NCBI GenBank assembly: GCA_004296955.1
Contig: SCVB01000042.1
Location: forward strand, 102,692-166,691
Origin: Brevundimonas sp.
GTDB lineage: Bacteria; Pseudomonadota; Alphaproteobacteria; Caulobacterales; Caulobacteraceae
Reading direction: 5' to 3'
Length of the DNA: 64,000 nucleotides
The notes under the pieces were generated by a model, which saw only the letters and a list, made by a program, of their open reading frames with translations, was not told where the DNA came from and made no database searches. Both the position numbers and the translations under genes were made by a program. Positions 40,669 through 49,976 of this stretch are shown piece by piece; position 1 is the first letter of the stretch; each line of letters opens with the position of its first letter.

Positions 40669-41034
40669 ATGCGTTCCTTCCTCCGCATAGCCGGCGCCGG
40701 CGTGATGATCGTGCTTCTGGCGCTGATGCTCGCCCCGGGCGGGATGATCGAGGCGGAAGAGATCATCTGGGACAAGGCGGCGCATTTCATCGCCTTCGGT
40801 CTGATCCTGTGGAGTCTCGGCGTGCTGTTCCGGCGGCTGCCCCGCCTGGCGGCGGCCGTCCTGGCGGTGGCCATCGGCGCGGCGGTCGAGGTGGTCCAGG
40901 CCTATGTCGGCCGCGATCCCAGTTGGGGCGATCTGCTGGCCGATACGCTCGGCGTCGCGACTGCCCTGCTGATCTGGGGCGTCTGGCGCGGTTTCCGACC
41001 CCGCGAAGCGTTTCAGACCTCGAACACCCGGTAG
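40669..41034 (+). CDS. VanZ-like small membrane protein
   Basis: The 121-residue protein has about three or four membrane spans and 'WDKAAHFIAFGLI', 'GAAVEVVQAYVGRDPSWGDLLADTLG', split between residues 34 and 95, which are typical of VanZ-like proteins. Function is poorly known; VanZ itself affects teicoplanin resistance. ATG 40669 gives a clean N-terminal hydrophobic helix. Its 3' end overlaps the convergent metallophosphoesterase gene by 22 bp. Confidence 0.85.
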   Translation: MRSFLRIAGAGVMIVLLALMLAPGGMIEAEEIIWDKAAHFIAFGLILWSLGVLFRRLPRLAAAVLAVAIGAAVEVVQAYVGRDPSWGDLLADTLGVATALLIWGVWRGFRPREAFQTSNTR

Positions 41035-41780
41035 GGCGTCTCGCCCAGGGTCCGCAGCACGGGCAGGGCGACATTGTAGACCGGCGTGCCCTTGTGGGTC
41101 CGGCCCTCCGGCTGCCCGCGGTGGGCGTGGCCATGCACCACCAGGCTGATGTTGTCGTAGCGGTCGATGGTCTCTCCCAGCCGCGACGAACCGAGGAAGG
41201 CGTGGATCTCGGGCGGCTCGCCCATCACCGTGTCGACCACCGGCGAATAGTGCAGCACGACCACGCTGCGTTCGGTGCGCAGCATGCGGATGGAATTCTC
41301 GATGTGGTTGGCGTCCTCGACCGCCTCCTGCACGAAGGCCTTGACCGAGGCCTCGCCGAACGGACTCAGCATGTAGCGGCCGAAGCCGCCGATGAAGCCC
41401 TTGCCGCCGGCGAAGCCCACGCCCTCGATTTCATAGGCCTGGCCGGTCAGCATCTTCACCCCGGCGTCGCACAGCATTTCGGTGACGGTTTCCGGTTCGC
41501 CGCATTCGTGTTCGTGATTGCCCAGCACCCCGACCATGGGAATCTGGCAGCCGCGCAGGTCCTCCAGCAGGATTTCCACCTCCCGCACCTTGCCGAAATT
41601 GGTCAGGTCGCCGCACAGCACCAGGACATCGGCGTCCTCATGCACCCGGGCGAACAGCTCCCGATGCGGCCGGTCGTGCGCCTCGCCGACGTGCAGGTCG
41701 CCGACGGCGGCGACCCGCAGCTTCCTCGCCGGCCCGGACTCCATGCCCGGCTGGCGCGTCTGCGGATCCGGCTCGCTCAT
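41013..41780 (-). CDS. Metallophosphoesterase (calcineurin-like)
   Basis: The 255-residue protein shows the binuclear-metal motifs in order: 'VGDLHVG', 'LCGDLTNFG', 'LGNHEHE', a His in 'VVLHYSPV' and 'VHGHAHRG'. It is probably a cytoplasmic phosphodiesterase or phosphatase; the substrate is not evident. It ends by overlapping the VanZ-like gene tail to tail. Confidence 0.93.
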   Translation of the reverse strand: MSEPDPQTRQPGMESGPARKLRVAAVGDLHVGEAHDRPHRELFARVHEDADVLVLCGDLTNFGKVREVEILLEDLRGCQIPMVGVLGNHEHECGEPETVTEMLCDAGVKMLTGQAYEIEGVGFAGGKGFIGGFGRYMLSPFGEASVKAFVQEAVEDANHIENSIRMLRTERSVVVLHYSPVVDTVMGEPPEIHAFLGSSRLGETIDRYDNISLVVHGHAHRGQPEGRTHKGTPVYNVALPVLRTLGETPYRVFEV

Positions 41781-41813
41781 GACCCGGCCCCCTTGCCCGC
41801 ATGGCGCGCGCCA

Positions 41814-42593
41814 TCAGTGTATCGGGTCATGGCTTTCCTCCAGTCCCTTGCCGACGACGTCGCCAAAGCCCCATTCGGCGATGTCGGCGATATAGTCGCG
41901 AGGGCTGAACAGCCGGCCGCGGCAGACCTTGACCCGCGGCGGCGGCAGATCGACCTGGGCCTGCAGCCGGCCGGTCAGCTCGGTCATCAGCCAGGCCGGG
42001 ATGTTGTTCCGCTCGGTCGGATAGGCGAAGCGGAAATTGAGCAGGTGGGCCAGCAGGACCTCCCAGTACAGGTCCATCTGATCAAGCAGGTTCTTCCAGT
42101 CGATGGCGTCAGCCTGTTTGAGGATGACGTGGTTCACATCGGCGCCGTCGAACCGGTAGCGGTCCTGGATGAAGACCTTGCTGAGGATCAGCGCCGTCGG
42201 CGGCGTGATGGCGACCCTGTGGCCGTAGACCTCGATGACGTCCTGTCCGAACCAGCTGTCGGATACGGCGATGGTGCCGTTCGACATGGCGAAGATGACG
42301 TCGAAGAAGTGGCGGTCGTCCTTCCAGACCTTGGCGATCCAGCGCTCGTCCTCGACCTCGGTGCGATAGCCGCGGGCCTGGAAGAAGGCGAGGATGCGCG
42401 GGTAGTCGCCGGGCTTGCAGAAGACATCCAGGTCCTTGGTCGGCCGCCGGATGCCGGTATAGGCGGCGACGGCATAGGTACCCGACAGCAGGAAGGGGAT
42501 GCCGCTTTCCTGAAGCAGCCGCAGGCTTTCCTCATAGAAGGCGACGGCCTCCGCGGGCGGATGGAAGCACGGATCGGCGACGGTGTCTGACAT
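41814..42593 (-). CDS. Nucleotidyltransferase-fold protein
   Basis: The 259-residue protein contains 'PFLLSGTYAVAAYTGIRRPTKD' (in pieces) ending in 'DLDVF', the GT/GS...D-x-D pattern of the polymerase-beta-like nucleotidyltransferase fold, and 'HFFDVIF' as a possible third acidic residue. It is similar to MNT-like and AbiEii-like hypothetical proteins. ATG 42593 is used; the frame continues far upstream as antisense of the kinase gene. It is a core gene, not part of the island, and there is no sign that it is a CD-NTase. Confidence 0.8.
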   Translation of the reverse strand: MSDTVADPCFHPPAEAVAFYEESLRLLQESGIPFLLSGTYAVAAYTGIRRPTKDLDVFCKPGDYPRILAFFQARGYRTEVEDERWIAKVWKDDRHFFDVIFAMSNGTIAVSDSWFGQDVIEVYGHRVAITPPTALILSKVFIQDRYRFDGADVNHVILKQADAIDWKNLLDQMDLYWEVLLAHLLNFRFAYPTERNNIPAWLMTELTGRLQAQVDLPPPRVKVCRGRLFSPRDYIADIAEWGFGDVVGKGLEESHDPIH

Positions 42594-42722
42594 GGTCCGG
42601 GCTCCGGGGCGGCGGTTGGAAACGGCTCCGGCGCGGGCGGGGTTCCGACGGGTGTCCGGCGCGAATGGTCCGGCATCGTCCGATTTGTTTACGCCTTGGC
42701 GGTAACCCTCTCCGCATCGGTT

Positions 42723-44891
42723 ATGGCCGGAGGAAACCGGTTGCGGGGTCATTGGCGTCTTTTCAGGCATGAGGCAGGCCGCGTCGCGGGCCCGCCGGCC
42801 TGGGTCTATGTGCTGCTGTTCGCCGCGTCGCAGGTGATCGGTCACTGGAGCGTAGCCACCTTCCATGCGGTGGCGATCTGGCTGTCGAACGGCATCCTCG
42901 TCGCCGCCCTGCTGCAGCTGCACCGTCGGCCCGCCGTGGCCGTGCTGACTGCCTGTTTCACCATCAATCTGTTCAGCAACACCTTCCGCGGCGACGTCGG
43001 CGTCTTCGTCTGGATCAACGCCCTGATGAACCTCGGCGAGGCCGTGCTGGCGGCCTTCCTGGCCCGCCGGGTGTGCGGCGCCGCCCTCGACATGCGCCGG
43101 CCGCGCCGTCTGTTCGCCTTCGCCCTCTACGCCGCCGTCCCGGCCGTGGCCGTCACCGCCGCCGTCGGCTTCGGCATCGCCTCGCTGGTGCGCGACTGGA
43201 CGCTGCCGGGCTTCCTGTTCAATCTCTATTCCTTCGTCGCCGTCGAACTGCTCGGCCTGCTGCTGGTCACGCCGATCCTGCTGCTGCTGGCGCGCGGCCA
43301 CCGCTTCCGGGGCATGACCCGGGCCAGCCGGCCCGAGGCGATCGGCCTGTTCGCCCTCATGCTGGTCGTGACCACGACCGCCTTCTGGCAGGACAACGTC
43401 CCGACCGCCTTCCTGACCTTGTTGCCGATGTTGCTGATCAGCCTGCGGCTGTCGCCGACCAAGACCGCCGCCGCCCTGATCCTGCTGGCCGGAATCACCG
43501 GCGTGGCGACCCTGACCGGCCACGGCCCGGTGCATCTCACCCGGCTGGTCGACATCCCGGGTCTGGAGGCGGTCCCGCCGATGCTGCGTCGGCTGGGGGT
43601 CTACAATGTGTATCTCCTGGCCATGGTCGCCACCGTCCTGCCCATCTCGACGGTGATGACCGAACGCCGCGGTCTGGAAGCCCGTCTGCGCGCCCGCACC
43701 CTCGCCGCCCAGGACGCCCGCCGCCGGGCCGAGGACGCCGCCGCCGCCCGGTCCCGTTTCCTGGCCATGATGAGCCACGAGATGCGCACGCCGCTGAACG
43801 GCGTCGCCGGTTTCGCCGATGTCCTGGCGGGACGCCCCGGCCTCGACGCCGAGTCGGTCCGCCAGGCCCGCCAGATCCGCGAATCCAGCGACGGCCTGCT
43901 GATGCTGGTCGAGGACATTCTCGACTTCGCCCGCGGCGACGACACCCTGACGAACGAGCCGCTCGATCTGGCCGCCGTGGCGCGCGAGACGGTCACGCCC
44001 AGCCTGGCGGCCGCCGAGGCCCGCGGCCTCAAGCTGAGCATCGATGATCGTCTGCCGGCCCAGGCCCGCTTCACCGCGGACCGCCGCGCCCTGCGGCAGG
44101 CCCTGCATCCCCTCGTCGCCAATGCGGTCAAATTCACCGAGCGGGGCGAGGTCGTGGTGCGGCTGGACCGCGCCGGCGACGGCGTCTGCATCCGGGTCTC
44201 GGACACCGGCTGCGGCATTGAGCCCGCCATCCTCCCGGAGCTGTTCGAGGCCTTCGCCCAGGGCGACGCCTCGATCCGCCGCAATCATTCGGGCGTCGGC
44301 CTCGGCCTCGCCCTGGCGGCGCGCCACGTCCGCCGTATGGGCGGCCGGATCGACGTCGACAGCCGCGTCGGCGAGGGTTCGACCTTCATCCTGCACCTGC
44401 CCTTCGATCGCGTCGCGGACGCCGTCGAGGAGGTCCGTCCCGTGGAGGACGTCGCGGCGCCGGTCGAGGATCCCGGCCGGGTTCCCTGCGTGCTCGTCGT
44501 CGACGACCACCCGGTCAACCGCGAGGTCGCCCGCATCATGCTGGAGGCCTTCGGCTGCGAAGTGGTCGAGGTTTGCGACGGTCAACAGGCGCTCGACGCC
44601 GTGGCGGAACAGGCCTTCGACCTGGTGCTGATGGATGTGCGCATGCCGGTCATGGACGGGCTGGAGGCCACGCGCCGCATCCGGTCCATGCCCGATGCCG
44701 GCGCGTCGCTGTCCATCGTGGCCATGACCGCCGACGCCATGCCGGAAGACGTCACCCGCTGCCTCGCCGCCGGCATGAACGCCCATATGGCCAAGCCGAT
44801 CAACCAGGCCGGGCTGCTGACCGTGGTGAACCGGGCCCTGACCGGCGACCTGCCGCCCGCCCGCGTAGCCCTCGAGGCCGAGGCCGCCTGA
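42723..44891 (+). CDS. MASE1-type hybrid sensor histidine kinase/response regulator
   Basis: The 722-residue protein has an N-terminal MASE1-like membrane sensor with about eight spans (residues 10-300). A HisKA domain follows with 'MSHEMRTPLNG', then an HATPase domain ('NAVKFTERG', 'DTGCGIEP', 'GVGLGLALAA') and a C-terminal receiver with 'VVDDHPVNRE' and phospho-acceptor Asp in 'LMDVRMPVMDG'. The signal is unknown. ATG 42723 is chosen over an upstream TTG. It is divergent from the nucleotidyltransferase gene. Confidence 0.94.
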   Translation: MAGGNRLRGHWRLFRHEAGRVAGPPAWVYVLLFAASQVIGHWSVATFHAVAIWLSNGILVAALLQLHRRPAVAVLTACFTINLFSNTFRGDVGVFVWINALMNLGEAVLAAFLARRVCGAALDMRRPRRLFAFALYAAVPAVAVTAAVGFGIASLVRDWTLPGFLFNLYSFVAVELLGLLLVTPILLLLARGHRFRGMTRASRPEAIGLFALMLVVTTTAFWQDNVPTAFLTLLPMLLISLRLSPTKTAAALILLAGITGVATLTGHGPVHLTRLVDIPGLEAVPPMLRRLGVYNVYLLAMVATVLPISTVMTERRGLEARLRARTLAAQDARRRAEDAAAARSRFLAMMSHEMRTPLNGVAGFADVLAGRPGLDAESVRQARQIRESSDGLLMLVEDILDFARGDDTLTNEPLDLAAVARETVTPSLAAAEARGLKLSIDDRLPAQARFTADRRALRQALHPLVANAVKFTERGEVVVRLDRAGDGVCIRVSDTGCGIEPAILPELFEAFAQGDASIRRNHSGVGLGLALAARHVRRMGGRIDVDSRVGEGSTFILHLPFDRVADAVEEVRPVEDVAAPVEDPGRVPCVLVVDDHPVNREVARIMLEAFGCEVVEVCDGQQALDAVAEQAFDLVLMDVRMPVMDGLEATRRIRSMPDAGASLSIVAMTADAMPEDVTRCLAAGMNAHMAKPINQAGLLTVVNRALTGDLPPARVALEAEAA

Positions 44892-44895
44892 CCCC

Positions 44896-45546
44896 CTAGC
44901 TGCCGTAGCGCCCCGTCAGCGGAAACCGTTCGGCCCAGAAGGCCTCGAGCTCGGGCAGGGCGTCGACCCGCCGCATGACCTCGCCCATGCGCGGCGCCAC
45001 CTCATGGAATCGCTTGCGATGCGGCGTCCAGCGACTGGCCACCGAGACATACAGGTCCAGCACCGTCAGTTCTGCGCCGAGAAGGAAACGGCCTGGCGCG
45101 ATCTGGCTTTCCATCGCCGCCCAGCAGTCGGCGATGCGTTCGGCGGTGCGGACCTTGATCCGCTCCTGGGCGGCGGGATCGTCGCCGGCCAACCGCGACG
45201 GCTCGTCCCGCACCCAGAACATCGAATAGATCGCCGCCGGCACGAAGGTCATCCAGCGCAGGAACTGCGCCCGCCTCGGATCGCACGGCTCCGGAGCCAG
45301 GGCGGCCTCGGGATGCTGTTCGGCCAGCCAGATCAGGATGGCGGCGCTCTCGGTGATCGTCTCGCCCTCGGGCGTGATCAGGGCCGGGATCTGCCGCATC
45401 GGATTGACCGGGGCGACCTTGTCGCGCTCGGCCTCGCCCTCCCAGGTGACGGCCTCGATCACGGTGTAGGGCGCGCCGATCAGGGTCAGGGCCGCCTCGA
45501 CCGGGACCGAGCCCGAGCCTGCGGCGCCATAGATGGTGTAGCTCAT
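44896..45546 (-). CDS. Glutathione S-transferase family protein
   Basis: The 216-residue protein has a thioredoxin-like N-terminal domain with 'YGAAGSGSVPVEAALTLIG', 'PVNPMRQIPALITPEG' (cis-Pro region) and 'TESAAILIWLAEQHP' (glutathione-binding Glu-Ser), followed by a helical C-terminal domain. It probably conjugates or reduces small electrophiles. It is convergent with the hybrid kinase gene (4 bp between stops). Confidence 0.92.
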   Translation of the reverse strand: MSYTIYGAAGSGSVPVEAALTLIGAPYTVIEAVTWEGEAERDKVAPVNPMRQIPALITPEGETITESAAILIWLAEQHPEAALAPEPCDPRRAQFLRWMTFVPAAIYSMFWVRDEPSRLAGDDPAAQERIKVRTAERIADCWAAMESQIAPGRFLLGAELTVLDLYVSVASRWTPHRKRFHEVAPRMGEVMRRVDALPELEAFWAERFPLTGRYGS

Positions 45547-45672
45547 GGATGCCTCCTCAAGCGGCCAAGGCTAGCGCGTCGTCCGTCCGTCCGCGCCCAA
45601 GACCTCCGGCCGGATCCATAGGCAGGGCTTGGGCTTGTCCCCAGCCGCGTCCCCAGAGATCTGCGGTCGACC

Positions 45673-45714
45673 TACCATATCTAGCGGTCGCGCAAAAAGT
45701 GATCGCAATATAGC
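45673..45714. promoter_or_regulatory. Candidate NrdR box pair upstream of nrdB
   Basis: ACCATATCTAGCGGT (45674-45688) closely resembles an NrdR box, and CGCAATATAGCC (45704-45715) is a weaker copy. The ATAT cores start 31 bp apart (45677 and 45708), the spacing expected for cooperative NrdR binding. The remaining 249-bp interval holds no gene. Confidence 0.5.
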
Positions 45715-45795
45715 CCTAATTCGGCTTGGCGCCGGGACCGTCCGCCCGCATGGTGAATGTCTAATCCCGGATTCGCTTTCAGAGCCCCTGACCCG

Positions 45796-46839
45796 ATGAA
45801 CGCGCACGTCTCGATCAAGCCCACCACCCCCGGCCTGCTCACCCCGTCGGCGGCCTACAAGCCGTTCCGCTACCCGTGGGCCTTCGACATGTGGAAGAAG
45901 CAGCAGCAGGTCCACTGGATGCCCGAGGAGGTGCCGCTGGGCGAGGACTGCAAGGACTGGGCGGCCAATCTGACGCCGTCGGAACGCAACCTGCTGACCC
46001 AGATCTTCCGCTTCTTCACCCAGGCCGACATCGAGGTCCAGGACAACTACATGGAGCGCTACGGTCGGGTCTTCAAACCGACCGAGGTCAAGATGATGCT
46101 GGCGTCCTTCGCCAACATGGAGACCATCCACATCGCGGCCTACGCCCTGCTGCTCGAGACCATCGGCATGCCCGAGAGCGAGTTCGGGGCCTTCATGGAA
46201 TACGAGGCCATGCGCGACAAGCATGACTTCATGGGCAAGTTCGGGGTCGAGACCAACGGCGACATCGCCCGGACGCTGGCCATGTTCGGCGGCTTCTCCG
46301 AGGGGCTGCAGCTGTTCGCCAGCTTCGCCATGCTCATGAACTTCCCGCGCCAGAACAAGATGAAGGGCATGGGCCAGATCGTCAGCTGGTCGGTCCGCGA
46401 CGAGAGCCTGCACTGCGACGGCATCATCAAGCTGTACCACGCCTTCAACAAGGAGACGGGAGCGGTGACCCAGGAGGTCGCGGACGACATCGTCGACTGC
46501 TGCCGCACCGTGGTCGAGATGGAGGACCGCTTCATCGACCTCGCCTTCGAGATGGGGCCGGTCAACGGCATGACCCCGGACGACATCAAACAGTATATCC
46601 GCTTCATCGCCGACTGGCGCCTGCGCCAGCTGCACCTGCCCGAGATCTATGGCGTCAAGGAGAACCCGCTGCCCTGGCTGCAGTCGATGCTGTCGGGCGT
46701 CGAACACGCCAACTTCTTCGAGGCCCGCGCCACCGAATACTCCAAGGCCGCCACCACCGGCGCCTGGCACGGACCCGAGGGCGTCTGGGGCAGTTTCGAC
46801 GCCATGATGAAGAAGCGGACCGAGGGCGCGGAGGCCTGA
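45796..46839 (+). CDS. nrdB: Class I ribonucleotide reductase small subunit
   Basis: The 347-residue protein carries the R2 metal ligands in 'QADIEVQDNY', 'NMETIHIAAY', an inner Glu in 'GFSEGLQLF' and 'RDESLHCDG' (E-x-x-H). It supplies the radical for NrdA and must interact with it through the C-terminal tail. ATG 45796 is chosen from family alignment; a GTG/ATG at 45757 would add 13 residues. It is encoded away from nrdA, on the opposite strand, but both have NrdR-like sites. Confidence 0.96.
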   Translation: MNAHVSIKPTTPGLLTPSAAYKPFRYPWAFDMWKKQQQVHWMPEEVPLGEDCKDWAANLTPSERNLLTQIFRFFTQADIEVQDNYMERYGRVFKPTEVKMMLASFANMETIHIAAYALLLETIGMPESEFGAFMEYEAMRDKHDFMGKFGVETNGDIARTLAMFGGFSEGLQLFASFAMLMNFPRQNKMKGMGQIVSWSVRDESLHCDGIIKLYHAFNKETGAVTQEVADDIVDCCRTVVEMEDRFIDLAFEMGPVNGMTPDDIKQYIRFIADWRLRQLHLPEIYGVKENPLPWLQSMLSGVEHANFFEARATEYSKAATTGAWHGPEGVWGSFDAMMKKRTEGAEA

Positions 46840-46846
46840 CCGGGTC

Positions 46847-48412
46847 TCACGTCCCCGGCTGAATATACGGAATCCGCCCGAAGAACCGCCGCTCGTCGCC
46901 GCGCGGGTCGTCCTCCATCCGGGACGGCCAGTCCATGATCATCGTCTCGCGGCGGTCCAGCGAATAGGGCGTCCAGTGCGGCAGGTCCGAACGGTTCGGG
47001 TCGCCCGTCCGGGCGAAGGCCAGCAGGGTGTCACTCATGATGTCGGCCATGACCTGCGCCCACGGTCCGACCGCGCCCGAGCCCTCGGCGGCGACATTGT
47101 CCAGCATCAGCGGGATGTCCGAGGTGTGGTAGGCGCCGGTCCTGCCGTTCGGCATGCGGCTCGCCCAGTCCAGCTGATAGACGAAGGCGGGCGAGCCCTG
47201 CGCCGCCCGCAGCTCGGCCTCGATGACGGCCGCCCGCCAGCTCCGCGCCGCGGTGGTCGCCCGGACCAGCACCTGATCCGGGGTCATCTCCGGATGGTGC
47301 GCCCGGTACCAGGCTGTGACCTCCTCCGGCGCCACGTCGATCCGCATCTGCGACGGCGTCAGCCGGTCTGGCAGGCTGTCCCAGGTCAGACCCGCATTGG
47401 CCGGGTCGTTCCCGAGGAAGGCGAGCGTCTCCTCGCGCGTATTGCCGATCATCATCGGTATGGCCGCTGACTGCGCCGGGGCGTCGGGCCAGAACGGGTG
47501 CCGGGTCAGGCTGCGTCCATCCAGCACCGGCCCGAAATACAGCGACCCGCCGAGGATGGGATCGGTCGCCCCCGCCGCCTTGATCAGCCGCTCGACCGGC
47601 ATTGTGCGAACCGTCCCGATCCGCTCCGGCGTCAGCCCCAGCGCCTCCAGCCAGACCTCGGCCCGGCGCGTGGCGTTGAGCGGCCCCGAGGCCGTCACCT
47701 GCTGCCCGCTCATGGTCACGGCGCGGTGGAACAGGCCGGCGGCGGCGGGCATGGCCATCAGGGTGGCGATCTTGGCCCCGCCCCCCGACTGGCCGACCAC
47801 GGTGACGCAGCCCGGATCGCCGCCGAAGGCCGCGATATTGTCGCGCACCCATTGCAGGGCCAGCACCAGATCCAGCTGACCCAGATTGCCGCTGTCCCCG
47901 AACCCCGGCGCCAGCCGCGCCAGCGCGGCGTAGCCCAGCGGCCCCAGCCGGTGGTTGACGGTGACGACCACCACATCGCCCCGCGCCGCCAGCCGGGTCC
48001 CGTCGGTCAGCGGACTGGAGCCCGACCCGGTCGCATAGGCCCCGCCGTGGATATACACGATCACCGGCCTTCGCCCCGCATCGACCGCCGGCGTCCAGAC
48101 GTTCAGGCGCAGGCAGTCCTCGGACTGGTTCGGTTCCCCGCCGCGCTGCGGCGAGGCGCTCCCGTAGGCGAGGCAGGGGCGGGGGTCGCGCCACGGCGTC
48201 GGCGGCATGGGCGGCCGGAACCGCCCCGGCCCCGTGTCGGCGCCGTAGGGCACGCCGCGGAATACGGCGACGCCGCCTTCCCTGACACCGGTTACCTCTC
48301 CGGACACGGTGAGCGCCGCAGGCGGGCGTCCCGCCGACCTCGCGGCGCTGGCGGACAGCATCAGGGCGCCCGCGGCGAGGCCCAGGGCGCGTCGGGTCGG
48401 ATGGATCGTCAT
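46847..48412 (-). CDS. Secreted type-B carboxylesterase
   Basis: The 521-residue protein begins with a twin-arginine-like leader ('TRRALGLAAGALML') and has 'VFRGVPYG', 'SEDCLRLNVW', 'YIHGGAYATG', nucleophile G-Q-S-G-G-G and a His in 'AYHTSDIPLML'. The ATG at 48412 overlaps the stop of the molybdopterin oxidoreductase gene as ATGA, so it is the last gene of a three-gene operon. Why an esterase is coupled to that redox pair is unclear. It is a separate family member from the gene at 6525. Confidence 0.92.
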   Translation of the reverse strand: MTIHPTRRALGLAAGALMLSASAARSAGRPPAALTVSGEVTGVREGGVAVFRGVPYGADTGPGRFRPPMPPTPWRDPRPCLAYGSASPQRGGEPNQSEDCLRLNVWTPAVDAGRRPVIVYIHGGAYATGSGSSPLTDGTRLAARGDVVVVTVNHRLGPLGYAALARLAPGFGDSGNLGQLDLVLALQWVRDNIAAFGGDPGCVTVVGQSGGGAKIATLMAMPAAAGLFHRAVTMSGQQVTASGPLNATRRAEVWLEALGLTPERIGTVRTMPVERLIKAAGATDPILGGSLYFGPVLDGRSLTRHPFWPDAPAQSAAIPMMIGNTREETLAFLGNDPANAGLTWDSLPDRLTPSQMRIDVAPEEVTAWYRAHHPEMTPDQVLVRATTAARSWRAAVIEAELRAAQGSPAFVYQLDWASRMPNGRTGAYHTSDIPLMLDNVAAEGSGAVGPWAQVMADIMSDTLLAFARTGDPNRSDLPHWTPYSLDRRETMIMDWPSRMEDDPRGDERRFFGRIPYIQPGT

Positions 48413-49167
48413 ATGCCCGCGTACCACTCGTACCCCCGGTCTTCCCAGTAGCCGCCCTTGCCGCCGCCGATGTCGGCGAAGCTCTCCACCGCCTCGATCC
48501 GCCGGATGTATTTGGCGTGTTTGTAGCCCAGCTGGCGCTCGACCCTGAGCCGCAGCGGCGCCCCGTGCGGGACCGGCAGGGTCTCGCCGTTCATGGCCCA
48601 GGCGAGGATGGTCTGGGGGTGCCGGGCGTCGACCAGATCGATGCTCTCATAGTAGCGCTCGCCGTCCTCGCGCTGATCCAGGGCGTCGAAACAGTGGAAC
48701 ACGATGTAGCGCGCCTCGGGCTTCAGCCCTGCCTCTTCGAGCAGGGTCTCCAGCCGCACGCCGGTCCATTCGCCGATCGAGGTCCAGCCCTCGACGCAGT
48801 CGTGCTTGGTGATCTGGCTCTGCGACGGGCGGGCGCGGATTTCGGCCAGGCTGAGCGACAGCGGCCGCTCCACCAGTCCGTCGACGACCAGCCGGTAGTC
48901 GGCGAAACCGTTGGCCTTGAGCGCCTTGTAGTCCGCCGCCGCCGGATCGACCGAGCCGTTGGCCCGGAAGTCCGGCGAAATCTCGGCGCGGCTGTAGGTC
49001 GGGGCCAGGGCGTCGCGGGGGATCAGCAGACGCTGCGCCCGCCGGGTCAGCCCTTCGCCCATCCGCCGCGCCTGGTCGGCAAGGCTCGTCCCGGCCTGTC
49101 CGCAGGCCGAAAGCAGGGCGGTCGCGGCCGTGGCCACGGCGCCGGTCAGCCAGCGGCGGCGGTTCAT
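48409..49167 (-). CDS. Sulfite-oxidase/MsrP-like molybdopterin oxidoreductase
   Basis: The 252-residue protein starts 'MNRRRWLTG' with a lipobox 'LSAC', a combined Tat/lipoprotein leader. The catalytic domain has 'KHDCVEGW', whose Cys should bind molybdenum, 'VFHCFD', and 'PHGAPLRL...GYKHAKYI', typical of the sulfite oxidase fold used by MsrP (YedY). It probably reduces an oxidised protein or small sulfoxide in the periplasm. Overlaps both neighbours by four bases (ATGA). Confidence 0.92.
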   Translation of the reverse strand: MNRRRWLTGAVATAATALLSACGQAGTSLADQARRMGEGLTRRAQRLLIPRDALAPTYSRAEISPDFRANGSVDPAAADYKALKANGFADYRLVVDGLVERPLSLSLAEIRARPSQSQITKHDCVEGWTSIGEWTGVRLETLLEEAGLKPEARYIVFHCFDALDQREDGERYYESIDLVDARHPQTILAWAMNGETLPVPHGAPLRLRVERQLGYKHAKYIRRIEAVESFADIGGGKGGYWEDRGYEWYAGI

Positions 49168-49976
49168 GAGGCGTCTCCCGCATCGGCCGGCCGCCGCCGC
49201 CCGGGTCCGGCCGTGGAGCCCGGCGGCTCGATCACGAACCAGCCGGTGATCATCGACCGCATATTGTTGAACAGGCCCGTCCAGATCACCAGTCCGACAT
49301 GGATGACGATGAAGCCGACGATCAGGCCCGCCGAGATGAAATGCAGCGTCCGCGCCGACTGCCGTCCGCCCATGATCTCCAGCAGCACCCCGCCGACGGC
49401 GTTGAACCCCGGCGACATCGACAGGCCGGTGACCAGCATCATCGGCAGGACGATCAGGATCATCGCCAGATAGGTCAGCTTCTGGATGACGTTGTAGGTC
49501 CGCGCGTGGTCGTCGGTCGGGAAGTGGAAGCGGGCATGCTCCGCCACCGATGGACCAAACCCCTTCAGGTCCGCGCCCGTCGGCCACAGACGGCGGCCGA
49601 AGCGGCGGGTGAACAGGCCCAGCAGCAGATAGGCCAGGCCGTTCAGAACGAAGATCCAGGCGAACAGGAAGTGATAGTTGCGGGCGTCCGCCAGGTTCCG
49701 GCCCTGCGGGATCAGCAGCCAGTTCGGGATCTTCGGAATGCTGACCCACGGGTCGGCGAAGGTCGAACGCACCCCCCAGTAAAGATGCGGATGGGCCAGC
49801 AGGATGTTGAGCCCGCTCATGATCAGCACGACGACGGCGACGACGTTCAGCCAGTGCGCCAGCCGCACCCAGGCGGGATGCCGCCAGGTGTCGGTGCGGC
49901 CGCCGGCCAGCGGGCGGTCGGCCCGGGAGGCGGACGCCCGGGTCGGAGGCGGGCCGGCGATGTCGGTCATGGTCAT
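49164..49976 (-). CDS. Cytochrome b561-type membrane subunit
   Basis: The 270-residue membrane protein has the His pairs of a di-heme cytochrome b ('RLAHWLNV' in helix 1; 'NYHFLFAW' in helix 2; 'LHFISAGL' and 'FIVIHVG' in later helices), with about five spans. It would pass quinol electrons to the molybdopterin subunit, as MsrQ does for MsrP, though it belongs to the larger b561/Ni-Fe-hydrogenase cytochrome group. ATGA overlap with the next gene. Confidence 0.9.
   Translation of the reverse strand: MTMTDIAGPPPTRASASRADRPLAGGRTDTWRHPAWVRLAHWLNVVAVVVLIMSGLNILLAHPHLYWGVRSTFADPWVSIPKIPNWLLIPQGRNLADARNYHFLFAWIFVLNGLAYLLLGLFTRRFGRRLWPTGADLKGFGPSVAEHARFHFPTDDHARTYNVIQKLTYLAMILIVLPMMLVTGLSMSPGFNAVGGVLLEIMGGRQSARTLHFISAGLIVGFIVIHVGLVIWTGLFNNMRSMITGWFVIEPPGSTAGPGRRRPADAGDAS

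Noticed and set aside
41814-42593. Nucleotidyltransferase as the missing CD-NTase
   Set aside because: It is outside the island, ~20 kb away, in a core-gene context, and resembles MNT/AbiEii-like proteins rather than CD-NTases.
42594-44786. Long minus-strand extension upstream of the nucleotidyltransferase
   Set aside because: Antisense to the hybrid histidine kinase and without domain content; only 41814-42593 is coding.
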